From contig NZ_JAMFLX010000002.1 of the NCBI RefSeq assembly GCF_023502345.1, positions 124,001-188,000 on the forward strand: a stretch of 64,000 nt of DNA, in the 5' to 3' direction. Under the pieces are notes generated by a model. It did no database searches and was not told the origin of the DNA. It worked only from the letters and a program-made list of their open reading frames with translations. The DNA is from Parendozoicomonas callyspongiae. Its GTDB lineage: Bacteria; Pseudomonadota; Gammaproteobacteria; Pseudomonadales; Endozoicomonadaceae. The position numbers and the translations under genes are program-made. Every line of letters begins with the position of its first letter. Within the stretch, counting starts at the first letter, position 1. This document shows positions 7,334 through 16,483 of the stretch, in pieces.

Positions 7334-9191
7334 ATAATTTTGAGGCCTTCAATAAGGAACTTTTTGCTGTCAACCAGTGCATGTTTTGCAGATCCTCCGG
7401 TGATGACCGCTCTTCTGGGTCGATTCTTGTGCCTGCCTTGATAAAGGCTCTGAAATCAGGGTTAGTTTTAAAAGGACTGGGAAGAAGATTAAGGGATGAA
7501 TCATCTCCAATCTCTTGAAATCCATTAATTGTCCTGAGTGTTTCAAAAGGGATATCTGGGTGCAGGGATACTTGAAATACGTAAGGGTCATTTCTAAAGG
7601 CCGCAGCATATACAGAGGCAATTATTCCCCAGCTATCAAGTTTATTACTTTGTTGGCTATTGGATTCTTTAGGATGAGCCGGAGGGGTATAGTAAAGTGT
7701 TCCAACTCTTGTTAAAGGTTTTCTGCCATCATCAACTCTGCCCAAACCCATATCTCCTATTACAAGGCTGCTACTAACCTGGGCCAGGAAATCTTCTTTG
7801 CTTGTTTGGTCTGCTGGCTCGTAATCAGGTGTTGGGTGACTGAACAGGAGGTTATCTGGTTTTAGATCCCTGTGCAGGATGCTGTTTTGGTGCAGGTAGA
7901 CAACACCTGAAACTAATCGTCGGGCAGAGGCTTTAACAAATGGCTCTGTCAGCCAGTTTGGGTGTTTTTTCATTATGTCATAAAGGCTGCCCAGGTTTTT
8001 ATACTCAAGACCAAGCCAGAACTCTTTAGCGCTGTAGCTTGAAAGGTTTGTCACCTCAGCAGTAGCAATTCCATGAAGTTTGATAATGCTTTCATGGCTA
8101 AGTTTGCCTAGAAGTTGAGCCTCCCTCAGTAAGTAAGCCTCCTGTACGGTTCCTGACGTTGCCCGTTTGACAGCCATTTGCTCCTGCCCAAGCTGGGCCA
8201 GAACCACCGAACTGAAACCACCTTCGCCAAGATGTTTGATTATTCTCCATGAGTTCGGTTTGAAAATTGTTGGTAGTCCGTGATCTTTTAACTGCTTTCT
8301 TGTAGCAAAGGCCCGTTCATGAGCATCAGTGCCTGCTGAAAGGTTTTCAAACTTGTTTAGTTTTGGAGCTGGCGTATCTGTCGGTGGTGGTGCAGGTACT
8401 AATGATCTCCTTCCGGTAAAACCACAGCGCCCCTGAAAAGAGCTCTCATCTTTCTGGGTGTTATCAAATGCGCCTTGTCTCATATGAAGGGAACGAACAC
8501 GTTCAGGTGATCCTTTATCTGAAGGGTAATCTTCAATGCTGCTTGTAATTTCCTGATGTGGTGAGCGGGAAAACTCCCAGGTGGCATCAACGCCTACAGC
8601 CAGATGGGGCAGCGATCTTAAAAGGAAATAATCTTGTGGTGATGATTCAAAGTTGGCAATGAGGGCAAACCAGGGGAATTCACAATAGGCGGATAGTTCG
8701 GCTGATGATAATTGATTGGTAGTGGGTTCTTGAGAGAGTGAAGTATTGGGTAAGCCGGGTGGACTGTTGGTTATAAGAAGAGCGAGACTGGCTATGAGAT
8801 CTATCGATAATTCCTGCTCATGCTGTACGGATATGACCCAGGTTAGGAAATGGCTCTCTGAAGGGCGAATGTAACCTGAGCTCAGGTAGTAAAAACTTTG
8901 CTGGATAAGATAGCTTGAGCAGTTGTTTTCCAGCTCAGGGTACAGATGAACCAATAATTGATGGGATAGGATCCAGTCGTCTTCAAAAGACCTTAACGTG
9001 ATTGTGCTCCATCTTAGTGTGTCCAGTGCTGGAAGTGGGTGACGTGAATCAAGTATAAGAGGTTGTGACAGTTCTACGAAAACAAGAATTCTGGACACGC
9101 CATATACATGCTGGGTCAAGGTGCAGATTAATAAAGCCAGTATGCAGAGCAGTATATTGCGGCAAGGGTGGGTGCATATTTTCATAGCCAA
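7332..9191 (-). CDS. eukaryote-like Ser/Thr protein kinase with exported or membrane-anchored N-terminal region
   Basis: A 619-residue protein. Residues 12-30 form a hydrophobic segment (ILLCILALLICTLTQHVYG) that looks like a signal peptide or anchor. Residues 31-260 are an unrecognised region with more hydrophobic stretches. A Pro-rich linker (PAPPPTDTPAPK, ~267-278) leads to a kinase domain at about 315-610. Kinase motifs are LGEGGFSS (321-328), VK (Lys342), Glu357, HRDLKPDN (440-447), DMG in place of DFG (480-482), and GTLYYTPPA (497-505). All catalytic residues are present. It is transcribed convergently with cysS and has no operon partner. If the N-terminus is a signal peptide, the kinase domain would face the periplasm or outside. 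Confidence 0.85.
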   Translation of the reverse strand: MAMKICTHPCRNILLCILALLICTLTQHVYGVSRILVFVELSQPLILDSRHPLPALDTLRWSTITLRSFEDDWILSHQLLVHLYPELENNCSSYLIQQSFYYLSSGYIRPSESHFLTWVISVQHEQELSIDLIASLALLITNSPPGLPNTSLSQEPTTNQLSSAELSAYCEFPWFALIANFESSPQDYFLLRSLPHLAVGVDATWEFSRSPHQEITSSIEDYPSDKGSPERVRSLHMRQGAFDNTQKDESSFQGRCGFTGRRSLVPAPPPTDTPAPKLNKFENLSAGTDAHERAFATRKQLKDHGLPTIFKPNSWRIIKHLGEGGFSSVVLAQLGQEQMAVKRATSGTVQEAYLLREAQLLGKLSHESIIKLHGIATAEVTNLSSYSAKEFWLGLEYKNLGSLYDIMKKHPNWLTEPFVKASARRLVSGVVYLHQNSILHRDLKPDNLLFSHPTPDYEPADQTSKEDFLAQVSSSLVIGDMGLGRVDDGRKPLTRVGTLYYTPPAHPKESNSQQSNKLDSWGIIASVYAAAFRNDPYVFQVSLHPDIPFETLRTINGFQEIGDDSSLNLLPSPFKTNPDFRAFIKAGTRIDPEERSSPEDLQNMHWLTAKSSLLKASKL

Positions 9192-9504
9192 TGCCCCTGC
9201 CTGTTGACTGATTAGAGCAGGAAGTCTAGATACAATGTCGGAGATTTCAATTTGATCACGGCTTATGGTGGTTTGGTGCTTATTTGGAGGTGGTGCTGGC
9301 TGGTGTATGGATGACCTATAACGATTGAGTACTTATGTTATTAATAGATCCCAAGAGATAGTTTGTTGTAGGTTGTGGTATTTTTCCGATCATCAGGAAC
9401 AAAAAGCTACGTTTTTACAATATAGAAACAACAGGTCTCTGGTTTATCATGGTGCCAGTTTAATTATCCGGAGTTGTTAAGGGATTCTTTCCCTTCCCAC
9501 CAGC
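9192..9504. other. divergent intergenic region
   Basis: 313 bases between two divergent genes, so it must hold both promoters. I see no clear -35/-10 pair, repeat or RNA gene here. Confidence 0.4.
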
Positions 9505-10221
9505 ATGTTTCTGAATCAATACTTCACTGCACAGACTGATAACCATTTCTCTTTTTCCCGTGAGCAGGCGAGTAACTTCGCCAAGCTGGTTGCCAACGAC
9601 TTTAATCCAATTCACGACGTCGACAGCAAGCGGTTCTGTGTGCCTGGAGATCTTCTCTTTGCCAAAATCCTGACTGAAGAAGGTGTACATGCCAGTCTGC
9701 GTGTACAGTTTAACGGTATGGTTAGCGATGGTATTGCCCTGCAGATTTCTGATCGTGACAATGGCTGCAAGGCTCTGGTTGATGAGGCCGGTAAAGAGTA
9801 CCTCGAAGTTTGCCGCAGCGGTGACTGTATCCACGATGAAAAGGTGATTGAGAAGCTGGTTCGAAGCTACGTGGCTTTCTCCGGTGAAAATTTCCCGCAT
9901 GTTTTGGTTCCTCTTATGAAAGAGGGGGGCGTGATGATTAACCCGAGTCGTCCTCTGGTTATCTATGAGAGCATGTCGATTGATCTGGATCGCACCGATC
10001 TGGTTGATCCAAAGCTTGAGGCAGATGGTGCCTCTCTTGATATTGATGGGCGTCGGGGAAATGTGACCCTGAAGTTTATCTTCCGTGATCAGGGTGAAAT
10101 AGTGGGTCGGGGCAAAAAGACCATGGTTCTGTCGAGCCTGCGTGAGTTTGAACAGCCGGTGATGGATGATCTGGTCAGTCAGTATCTTCAGCGACGTGAT
10201 AGCTTTCAGATTGCGGCGTAA
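9505..10221 (+). CDS. DUF3581 family protein
   Basis: The 238-residue sequence, starting MFLNQYFTAQTDNHFSFSRE, fits the DUF3581 family of marine gammaproteobacteria from its first residue, which supports ATG 9505. The stretch NDFNPIHDVDSKRFCVPGDLL resembles the hydratase segment of MaoC-like hot-dog proteins (Asp-His pair in FNPIHD), so an acyl-thioester role is possible but not demonstrated. No signal peptide or membrane segment. It is monocistronic, with its own terminator 43 bases after the stop. Confidence 0.8.
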   Translation: MFLNQYFTAQTDNHFSFSREQASNFAKLVANDFNPIHDVDSKRFCVPGDLLFAKILTEEGVHASLRVQFNGMVSDGIALQISDRDNGCKALVDEAGKEYLEVCRSGDCIHDEKVIEKLVRSYVAFSGENFPHVLVPLMKEGGVMINPSRPLVIYESMSIDLDRTDLVDPKLEADGASLDIDGRRGNVTLKFIFRDQGEIVGRGKKTMVLSSLREFEQPVMDDLVSQYLQRRDSFQIAA

Positions 10222-10263
10222 GAAAGCCATAAAGAACACGGCTTTATAAGCACACAAGAGAAA

Positions 10264-10287
10264 GGGTTCCTGCAGGAGCTCTTTTTT
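10264..10287 (+). terminator. intrinsic terminator of the DUF3581 gene
   Basis: A 7-bp stem (10264-10270 with 10275-10281, two G-T pairs), a TGCA loop and a T-run. Confidence 0.65.
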
Positions 10288-10527
10288 GTACCTGCATTTC
10301 AGCATCCGCTGAATGGTTCATCAATAGTTACGAAATGCAATTGAAATTGGTTGCAGCAGTCTGGATCGGAGAAGGAATGAAGCTGATTTGTGAACCCGGC
10401 AGGAACGGCTATGATTTGTGGGATTACAAAAAACGCAGATGGTATGCACAAATTCGGGGTAGGTCTGGTTTCAGATAGTCATTTTCGTCCAATAAGCAAC
10501 TTTCTTGATTTTTCAGGGTCGAAAAAC

Positions 10528-10556
10528 TTGCTTTCGTGGCATTAATGAAGTGTTAT
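10528..10556 (+). promoter_or_regulatory. candidate promoter of the cold-shock gene
   Basis: TTGCTT at 10528-10533 and TGTTAT at 10551-10556 with a 17-base spacer. It would give an untranslated leader of about 190 bases, the arrangement typical of cold-inducible csp genes. The boxes are only moderate matches. Confidence 0.35.
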
Positions 10557-10751
10557 CTAGTTTACCTGATCTGTAGAGTCCGTATTGTCTTGGAGGGTAA
10601 TACTGATCTGCTGCCCGCAAAGGTGTTGGTTGCCGCCGTTTTGGTATACCCATCCGGCTGTGTAGCTGGCAGCTTGCAGACATTCATGCTGAATGTAATC
10701 AGGTCACAATAAACCACGCATCCCGCGTGTTGTAGAGGAAAGAAGATCGAC

Positions 10752-10967
10752 ATGTCTACTGATGAATTGGTTGAAGGCACAGTTAAGTGGTTCAATGACG
10801 AAAAGGGCTTTGGCTTTATCGCTCGTGAAGGGGGTAAAGACGTTTTTGTTCACCACAGTGCTATCAACGGTGCCGGACGCAAAACCCTTCATGATGGCCA
10901 AAGGGTTACTATGGTAGTGACCATGGGCCAGAAAGGTCCTCAAGCAGAGAATGTTACTCCTCTATAA
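10752..10967 (+). CDS. cold-shock domain protein (CspA family)
   Basis: A 71-residue single cold-shock domain that binds single-stranded RNA/DNA and melts secondary structure. RNP1 is KGFGFI and RNP2 is VFVHH; the start [11 protein letters not shown] is typical. An AGAGGAAAGAAG stretch just before ATG 10752 supplies the ribosome-binding site. The long upstream leader suggests post-transcriptional control as in cspA, but which paralogue this is cannot be told from sequence alone. Confidence 0.95.
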   Translation: MSTDELVEGTVKWFNDEKGFGFIAREGGKDVFVHHSAINGAGRKTLHDGQRVTMVVTMGQKGPQAENVTPL

Positions 10968-11077
10968 TACCTTCGAATGCCTGTTAGTCCTCCGGGGGAG
11001 GGCTGAATGGATCGTGGAAGAAATGCGGCGTGACAACTGAGTACTGTTTTGCAGTCTCAGCTCTTTGACTTGAATTT

Positions 11078-11113
11078 ATTGGCCTGGCCACTGCTTACAG
11101 TGGTCAGGCCAAT
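11078..11113. repeat. strong 16-bp hairpin downstream of the cold-shock gene
   Basis: Positions 11078-11093 pair with 11098-11113 (16 bp, one G-T) around a CTTA loop. No T-run follows on either strand, so it is not a classical terminator. It lies about 110 bases after the csp stop and could protect or terminate that transcript. Confidence 0.6.
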
Positions 11114-11431
11114 TACTATGCGGCCAATAAGGAATTAGGAATAGATGTCAAAATCTGAATGATTTCAAACGACCGTGAGCAAGCTTGGTTTCCAATAGGC
11201 ATAATGACTTTGTTATTACGCCAAGATGATAGAGAAGGGATTTCTATAAAGAAGGAATCGATGGCTTAAAAGGTTTTGAGCTGTAAACAGGCTGCCTGTT
11301 GAAAGGGTATAGATTAAACTTGTCGTTTAAACTGGTCTGTGATCACGCCAGCGTTTAATCTTATTTGTGCGCCATGGAAAAGATCACAGAGCATTATCAA
11401 TAAGTGTTTGTTATTCAGGTGAATTTGGGCG

Positions 11432-11460
11432 TTGACGAAATACGTCAGCCGCAGTAATAT
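11432..11460 (+). promoter_or_regulatory. stringent-type promoter of the tRNA cluster
   Basis: TTGACG (11432-11437), a 17-base spacer and TAATAT (11455-11460), followed by a G/C-rich discriminator (TCGCCGCG). That discriminator is typical of rRNA/tRNA promoters repressed by ppGpp. The first tRNA starts 60 bases downstream. Confidence 0.7.
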
Positions 11461-11519
11461 TCGCCGCGTTCCTGAGGCGCACGAAGTGTTCTCGGGGCAC
11501 TCTGAGAAAGAGTGATTAT

Positions 11520-11596
11520 CGGGGTATAGCGCAGTCTGGTAGCGCGCCTGCTTTGGGAGCAGGATGTCGGGAGTTCGAATCTCTCTACCCCGACCA
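11520..11596 (+). tRNA. tRNA-Pro (anticodon TGG)
   Basis: A 77-nt cloverleaf with acceptor CGGGGTA/TACCCCG, D-arm AGCGCAG, anticodon TGG in CTTTGGGAG, T-loop GTTCGAATC, and an encoded CCA end. First gene of the tRNA cluster. Confidence 0.95.
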
Positions 11597-11621
11597 ATTT
11601 TCGGGTCTTACAGGTTTTTAT

Positions 11622-11698
11622 GCGCCCGTAGCTCAGTTGGATAGAGCAATGGCCTTCTAAGCCATCGGTCGCAGGTTCGAATCCTGCCGGGCGTGCCA
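11622..11698 (+). tRNA. tRNA-Arg (anticodon TCT)
   Basis: A 77-nt cloverleaf with acceptor GCGCCCG/CGGGCGT, D-arm TAGCTCAG, anticodon TCT in CCTTCTAAG, T-loop GTTCGAATC, and encoded CCA. Confidence 0.95.
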
Positions 11699-11873
11699 TC
11701 TTCCAGCAGTTAGAAGTTTCCTGATTGTGTAAGTGCTCCGCTGCTTTTTGGGTGGGGTTCTGTGCTGTTCGGGATCTGCTTATCTGGAAGGGCTTGCAAG
11801 TTTTTGTGGGATCGGTAAGATTTCGGCCTTCAAAAGAGATGTTGTTTGGCTCTTTTATTGGAAGATTGTTGTG

Positions 11874-11949
11874 GTGGACGTAGCTCAGTTGGTAGAGCTC
11901 AGGATTGTGACTCCTGCGGTCGAGGGTTCGATCCCCTTCGTCCACCCCA
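11874..11949 (+). tRNA. tRNA-His (anticodon GTG), copy 1
   Basis: Acceptor GTGGACG/CGTCCAC, anticodon GTG in GATTGTGACT, T-loop TTCGATC, discriminator C and encoded CCA. The G before position 1 (11873) is the G-1 pairing with C73 that histidyl-tRNA synthetase requires. Identical to the two copies that follow. Confidence 0.95.
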
Positions 11950-11986
11950 GATCAAGATTTTGAAGTTGTAGATGCCGTTTTTAGTG

Positions 11987-12062
11987 GTGGACGTAGCTCA
12001 GTTGGTAGAGCTCAGGATTGTGACTCCTGCGGTCGAGGGTTCGATCCCCTTCGTCCACCCCA
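11987..12062 (+). tRNA. tRNA-His (anticodon GTG), copy 2
   Basis: Identical over its full length to copy 1, with G-1 at 11986. The bases just before it (CCGTTTTTAGT) also precede copy 3, showing that the spacer was duplicated along with the gene. Confidence 0.95.
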
Positions 12063-12105
12063 GTTTTAAGATTTAGCTGTATAGTAAGTGTTACCGTTTT
12101 TAGTG

Positions 12106-12181
12106 GTGGACGTAGCTCAGTTGGTAGAGCTCAGGATTGTGACTCCTGCGGTCGAGGGTTCGATCCCCTTCGTCCACCCCA
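12106..12181 (+). tRNA. tRNA-His (anticodon GTG), copy 3
   Basis: Identical to copies 1 and 2, with G-1 at 12105 and the same CCGTTTTTAGT leader as copy 2. The tandem unit is about 119 bases. Confidence 0.95.
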
Positions 12182-12189
12182 CTTTTGCT

Positions 12190-12274
12190 GCGGATGTGGT
12201 GGAATTGGTAGACACGCTGGTTTTAGGTACCAGTGCCGAAAGGCGTGAGAGTTCGAGTCTCTCCATCCGCACCA
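12190..12274 (+). tRNA. tRNA-Leu (anticodon TAG)
   Basis: An 85-nt class II tRNA with acceptor GCGGATG/CATCCGC, anticodon TAG in TTTTAGGTA, a long variable arm (TGCCGAAAGGCG), T-loop GTTCGAGTC and encoded CCA. It starts 8 bases after the third tRNA-His. Confidence 0.95.
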
Positions 12275-12284
12275 ATTTGAAACC

Positions 12285-12314
12285 AAGGGGATAAGCATGC
12301 TTATCCCCTTTTTT
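12285..12314 (+). terminator. intrinsic terminator of the tRNA operon
   Basis: A perfect palindrome centred at 12297/12298 (arm AAGGGGATAAG) followed by a T-run, 10 bases after the tRNA-Leu CCA. Confidence 0.9.
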
Positions 12315-12522
12315 CGTGTATGCCTTGCGAGTGGTCAGTGCTCTGATTTTTCAGGTAAAAACGCTCCAGGGTTTAATAAAAGAGCGGCTATTTCACCTTT
12401 CTGGTTGTTAACTGGCAAGGTGGGTTATGCGCTACGTAAAGAATCTGATACCCTGTTGCACCTTTCTGAGCTTGAGTCCGAGACAAACGCTCGTTGCAAC
12501 ATCTGGTTTATGAGGATTAACC

Positions 12523-13869
12523 ATGCAAGTCTCACTTGAAACGACTTCCGGCCTCGAGCGCCGTTTGACGATTATTGTACCCGCTGAAACTGTAGACGTT
12601 CAGGTTGACAAGCGCCTGAAGGATATGGGTAAGCGTGTTAAGCTGGACGGTTTCCGTCCTGGCAAGGTGCCTTTCAAGGTCGTTAAGCGTCGCTATGGTC
12701 AAGGTGCCCGCCAGGAAGTCCTGGGTGAGGTCATTCAGTCTTCCTACACGCAAGCTGTTATCAAGGAAGAACTGCACCCGGCCGGCGCTCCACGTATTGA
12801 GCCCAAGGTCATGGATGAAGGTGCTGACCTGGAGTTTGTAGCCATCGTTGAGGTTTATCCTGAGATTGAACTGGGTGACTTCTCCAATATTTTTGTAGAG
12901 AAGCCTGTTGCTGAAGTTGCAGAAGATGATGTCAGCAAGATGCTTGAAACCCTGCGCGAGCAGAGCAAGACCTTCGAAGAAGTAGAAGAAGGTACTGTTG
13001 CCGAGCTGGGCGACCAGGTTGTTATCGACTTTAAGGGTTCCGTTGACGGCGAAGAGTTTGAAGGCGGCGCGGCTGAAAATCAGGATCTGGAACTGGGTTC
13101 CGGACGTATGATCCCAGGTTTTGAAGATGGTATCGTTGGCATGAAGTCCGGCGAACAGAAAGACATCACTGTAACCTTCCCAGAAGACTATCAGGCTGAA
13201 AACCTGAAGGGTAAGGAAGCTGTTTTCGCTATCAACCTGAAAGCAGTGAAGAAAGGTGCTCTGCCTGAACTGGACGAGGCCTTCTTTGAGCGTTACGGTG
13301 TTAAGGAAGGCGGTGAAGAAGCTTTCCGTGCCGAGATCACCAAGAACATGGGTCGTGAACTGCGTCAGGCTGTTAAGACCAAGGTCAAGAACCAGGTTAT
13401 GGACGGCCTGCTGTCCATCCACGAAGTGGAACTGCCTGCAGCTCTGGTTGATCAGGAAATCGACCGTCTGCGTGAACAGGCTGTCCAGCAGTTTGGCGGT
13501 CAGGGCATGCAAGCTGACCAGCTGCCTGCCGAGATCTTCCGTGCTGAAGCTGAAAAGCGCGTACGTCTGGGTCTGATCGTTGGCGAAGTGGTTAAGGCTA
13601 AAGAGCTGAAGGCCGATGACAACCGTGTTCGCGAAATGATCGAAGAGATTGCATCTGCTTACCAGGAGCCTCAGCAGGTTGTCGACTGGTACTACGGTAA
13701 CGAGCAGCAGCTGAGCCAGGTTCAGTATGTTGTACTGGAAGAACAGGTAGTAGATACTATTCTCGAAGCAGCACAGGTTTCCGAGAAGACCTGCGGCTAC
13801 GAAGAAGCAATCAAGCCGGCCCCGGCGAAAAAAGAAGAGGGTGCCGAAGAGGGAAAGACTGAGGCTTAA
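12523..13869 (+). CDS. tig: trigger factor, ribosome-associated chaperone
   Basis: Trigger factor binds nascent chains at ribosomal protein L23. In 448 residues (E. coli 432) it has the N-terminal ribosome-binding domain with the signature region GFRPGKVPF, the FKBP-type isomerase domain at about 150-245 ([30 protein letters not shown] type), and the helical C-terminal chaperone arms. The C-terminus adds an Ala/Lys/Glu-rich tail. GAGG at 12512-12515 precedes ATG 12523. It heads the conserved tig-clpP-clpX-lon-hup-ppiD order. Confidence 0.97.
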   Translation: MQVSLETTSGLERRLTIIVPAETVDVQVDKRLKDMGKRVKLDGFRPGKVPFKVVKRRYGQGARQEVLGEVIQSSYTQAVIKEELHPAGAPRIEPKVMDEGADLEFVAIVEVYPEIELGDFSNIFVEKPVAEVAEDDVSKMLETLREQSKTFEEVEEGTVAELGDQVVIDFKGSVDGEEFEGGAAENQDLELGSGRMIPGFEDGIVGMKSGEQKDITVTFPEDYQAENLKGKEAVFAINLKAVKKGALPELDEAFFERYGVKEGGEEAFRAEITKNMGRELRQAVKTKVKNQVMDGLLSIHEVELPAALVDQEIDRLREQAVQQFGGQGMQADQLPAEIFRAEAEKRVRLGLIVGEVVKAKELKADDNRVREMIEEIASAYQEPQQVVDWYYGNEQQLSQVQYVVLEEQVVDTILEAAQVSEKTCGYEEAIKPAPAKKEEGAEEGKTEA

Positions 13870-13952
13870 TCTGCCAGGTCTTCCTTATCCGGCCCCTGAA
13901 CGGGATGTCGCCAGTGGCGGCATCCCCGAATGACAAGGAGCCACTCAAGGAC

Positions 13953-14600
13953 ATGTCCCAATTTATCGATTCACGCGCTCCCGAGGTAATGGCCAGTGGA
14001 CTGGTACCTATCGTTGTGGAGCAGACTGCACGCGGTGAGCGTTCTTACGATATTTATTCGCGTCTGCTGAAGGAGCGGGTTATTTTTCTGGTGGGTCAGG
14101 TCGAAGACCATATGGCTAACCTGATTGTTGCCCAGATGCTTTTCCTCGAAGCAGAAAATCCTGACAAGGATATCCATCTTTATATCAACTCACCCGGCGG
14201 CTCAGTAACTGCAGGTATGGCGATCTATGACACCATGCAGTTTATCAAGCCGAATGTTTGCACCTACTGCATTGGTCAGGCTGCCAGCATGGGTGCTTTG
14301 TTGCTGGCTGCAGGTGAAAGTGGCAAGCGCTACTGTCTGCCGCATTCCCGAGTGATGATTCACCAGCCACTGGGCGGTTTCCAGGGGCAGGCTTCCGATA
14401 TCGAAATTCACGCCCGTGAAATTCTGACAATTAAGGATAAACTCAACAAGGTTCTGGCTCACCATACCGGTCAGCCCCTTGAAATTGTTGAGCGTGATAC
14501 CGACCGTGATAATTTCCTCGCAGCAGAGGATGCGGTTGAGTATGGCCTGGTCGATAAGGTGATGGATCGTCGTGCGCAGGATCAGGAATCCGGTAAATAA
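13953..14600 (+). CDS. clpP: ATP-dependent Clp protease, proteolytic subunit
   Basis: ClpP forms the two-ring serine peptidase barrel fed by ClpX. Catalytic Ser lies in GQAASMGA, His in RVMIHQP, and Asp in the following ERDTDRD region. The chosen ATG 13953 ([16 protein letters not shown]) has AAGGA just upstream and gives 215 residues, close to E. coli (207); an in-frame ATG at 13905 would add 16 unlikely residues. It is followed by its own terminator before clpX. Confidence 0.96.
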   Translation: MSQFIDSRAPEVMASGLVPIVVEQTARGERSYDIYSRLLKERVIFLVGQVEDHMANLIVAQMLFLEAENPDKDIHLYINSPGGSVTAGMAIYDTMQFIKPNVCTYCIGQAASMGALLLAAGESGKRYCLPHSRVMIHQPLGGFQGQASDIEIHAREILTIKDKLNKVLAHHTGQPLEIVERDTDRDNFLAAEDAVEYGLVDKVMDRRAQDQESGK

Positions 14601-14618
14601 TTGTTAATGTTCAAGTGT

Positions 14619-14669
14619 GCAGCCAGTTTACCTGCTCTTTATCAGAGCAGGTAAGTGGCTGCATTTTTT
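14619..14669 (+). terminator. intrinsic terminator after clpP
   Basis: A long stem of GCAGCCA and TTACCTGCTCT paired with their complements, with a small internal mismatch and a short loop, then a T-run from 14664. Read-through into clpX is possible. Confidence 0.8.
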
Positions 14670-14854
14670 ATTTTTTCAGGGACTAAACCAGTGTCTGACT
14701 GATGGCTTTCCTGCTCTGTGGGGCCCTGGGGAGATTGGACCGACACTGTTACGGAATGATGAGACTTGTTTCCGGGTCTTGAAAAGTTGCGGAAAAAGCC
14801 GCATCTTGTCCCTAGTCAATATGAAGTTGTCCCGCGATTACAGGGTATTAGCGA

Positions 14855-16147
<1,293 letters not shown>

Positions 16148-16168
16148 GTTTCTTTAACTCTTATCGGT

Positions 16169-16206
16169 AATGGCCAGCCCGGGATGACCGGCCTGGCCAT
16201 TTTTTC
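16169..16206 (+). terminator. intrinsic terminator after clpX
   Basis: A stem AATGGCCAG/CTGGCCATT with an inner CCGG pairing, then a T-run from 16200. Confidence 0.85.
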
Positions 16207-16483
16207 TCTGCCAAGTTACAGTTATGCTCAGTGCTGCTAACTGCGTTTCCCCGTAAGTGGACCGCTTCCCGTTAAGCGCTCTTTATTTCTGTCTGTTATT
16301 TATCCTGACCTGTTCGCAGGAACCAGTTCAGGCATGTCCCTGTCTGAGGTTTGACTCTGTTTGATCTTGTATTTTGCATTTTTAACCCTCATCTTAGGGG
16401 CATGCTCTTGACTGTGACAGAGTCAGTAGAGCTCCGCCGGTTGTTGAATGTTGGCCGGGAAGTACAACAAGAGAGGGCTGTAT

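Noticed and set aside
11445-11945. A 166-codon minus-strand frame across the tRNA cluster
   Set aside because: It is formed by antisense tRNA sequence. The tRNA genes fully explain the region.
11873-12183. Three near-identical direct repeats of about 77 bases that could be taken for a CRISPR array
   Set aside because: Each unit folds as a complete tRNA-His with CCA. Spacers are not unique acquired sequences and no cas genes are present.
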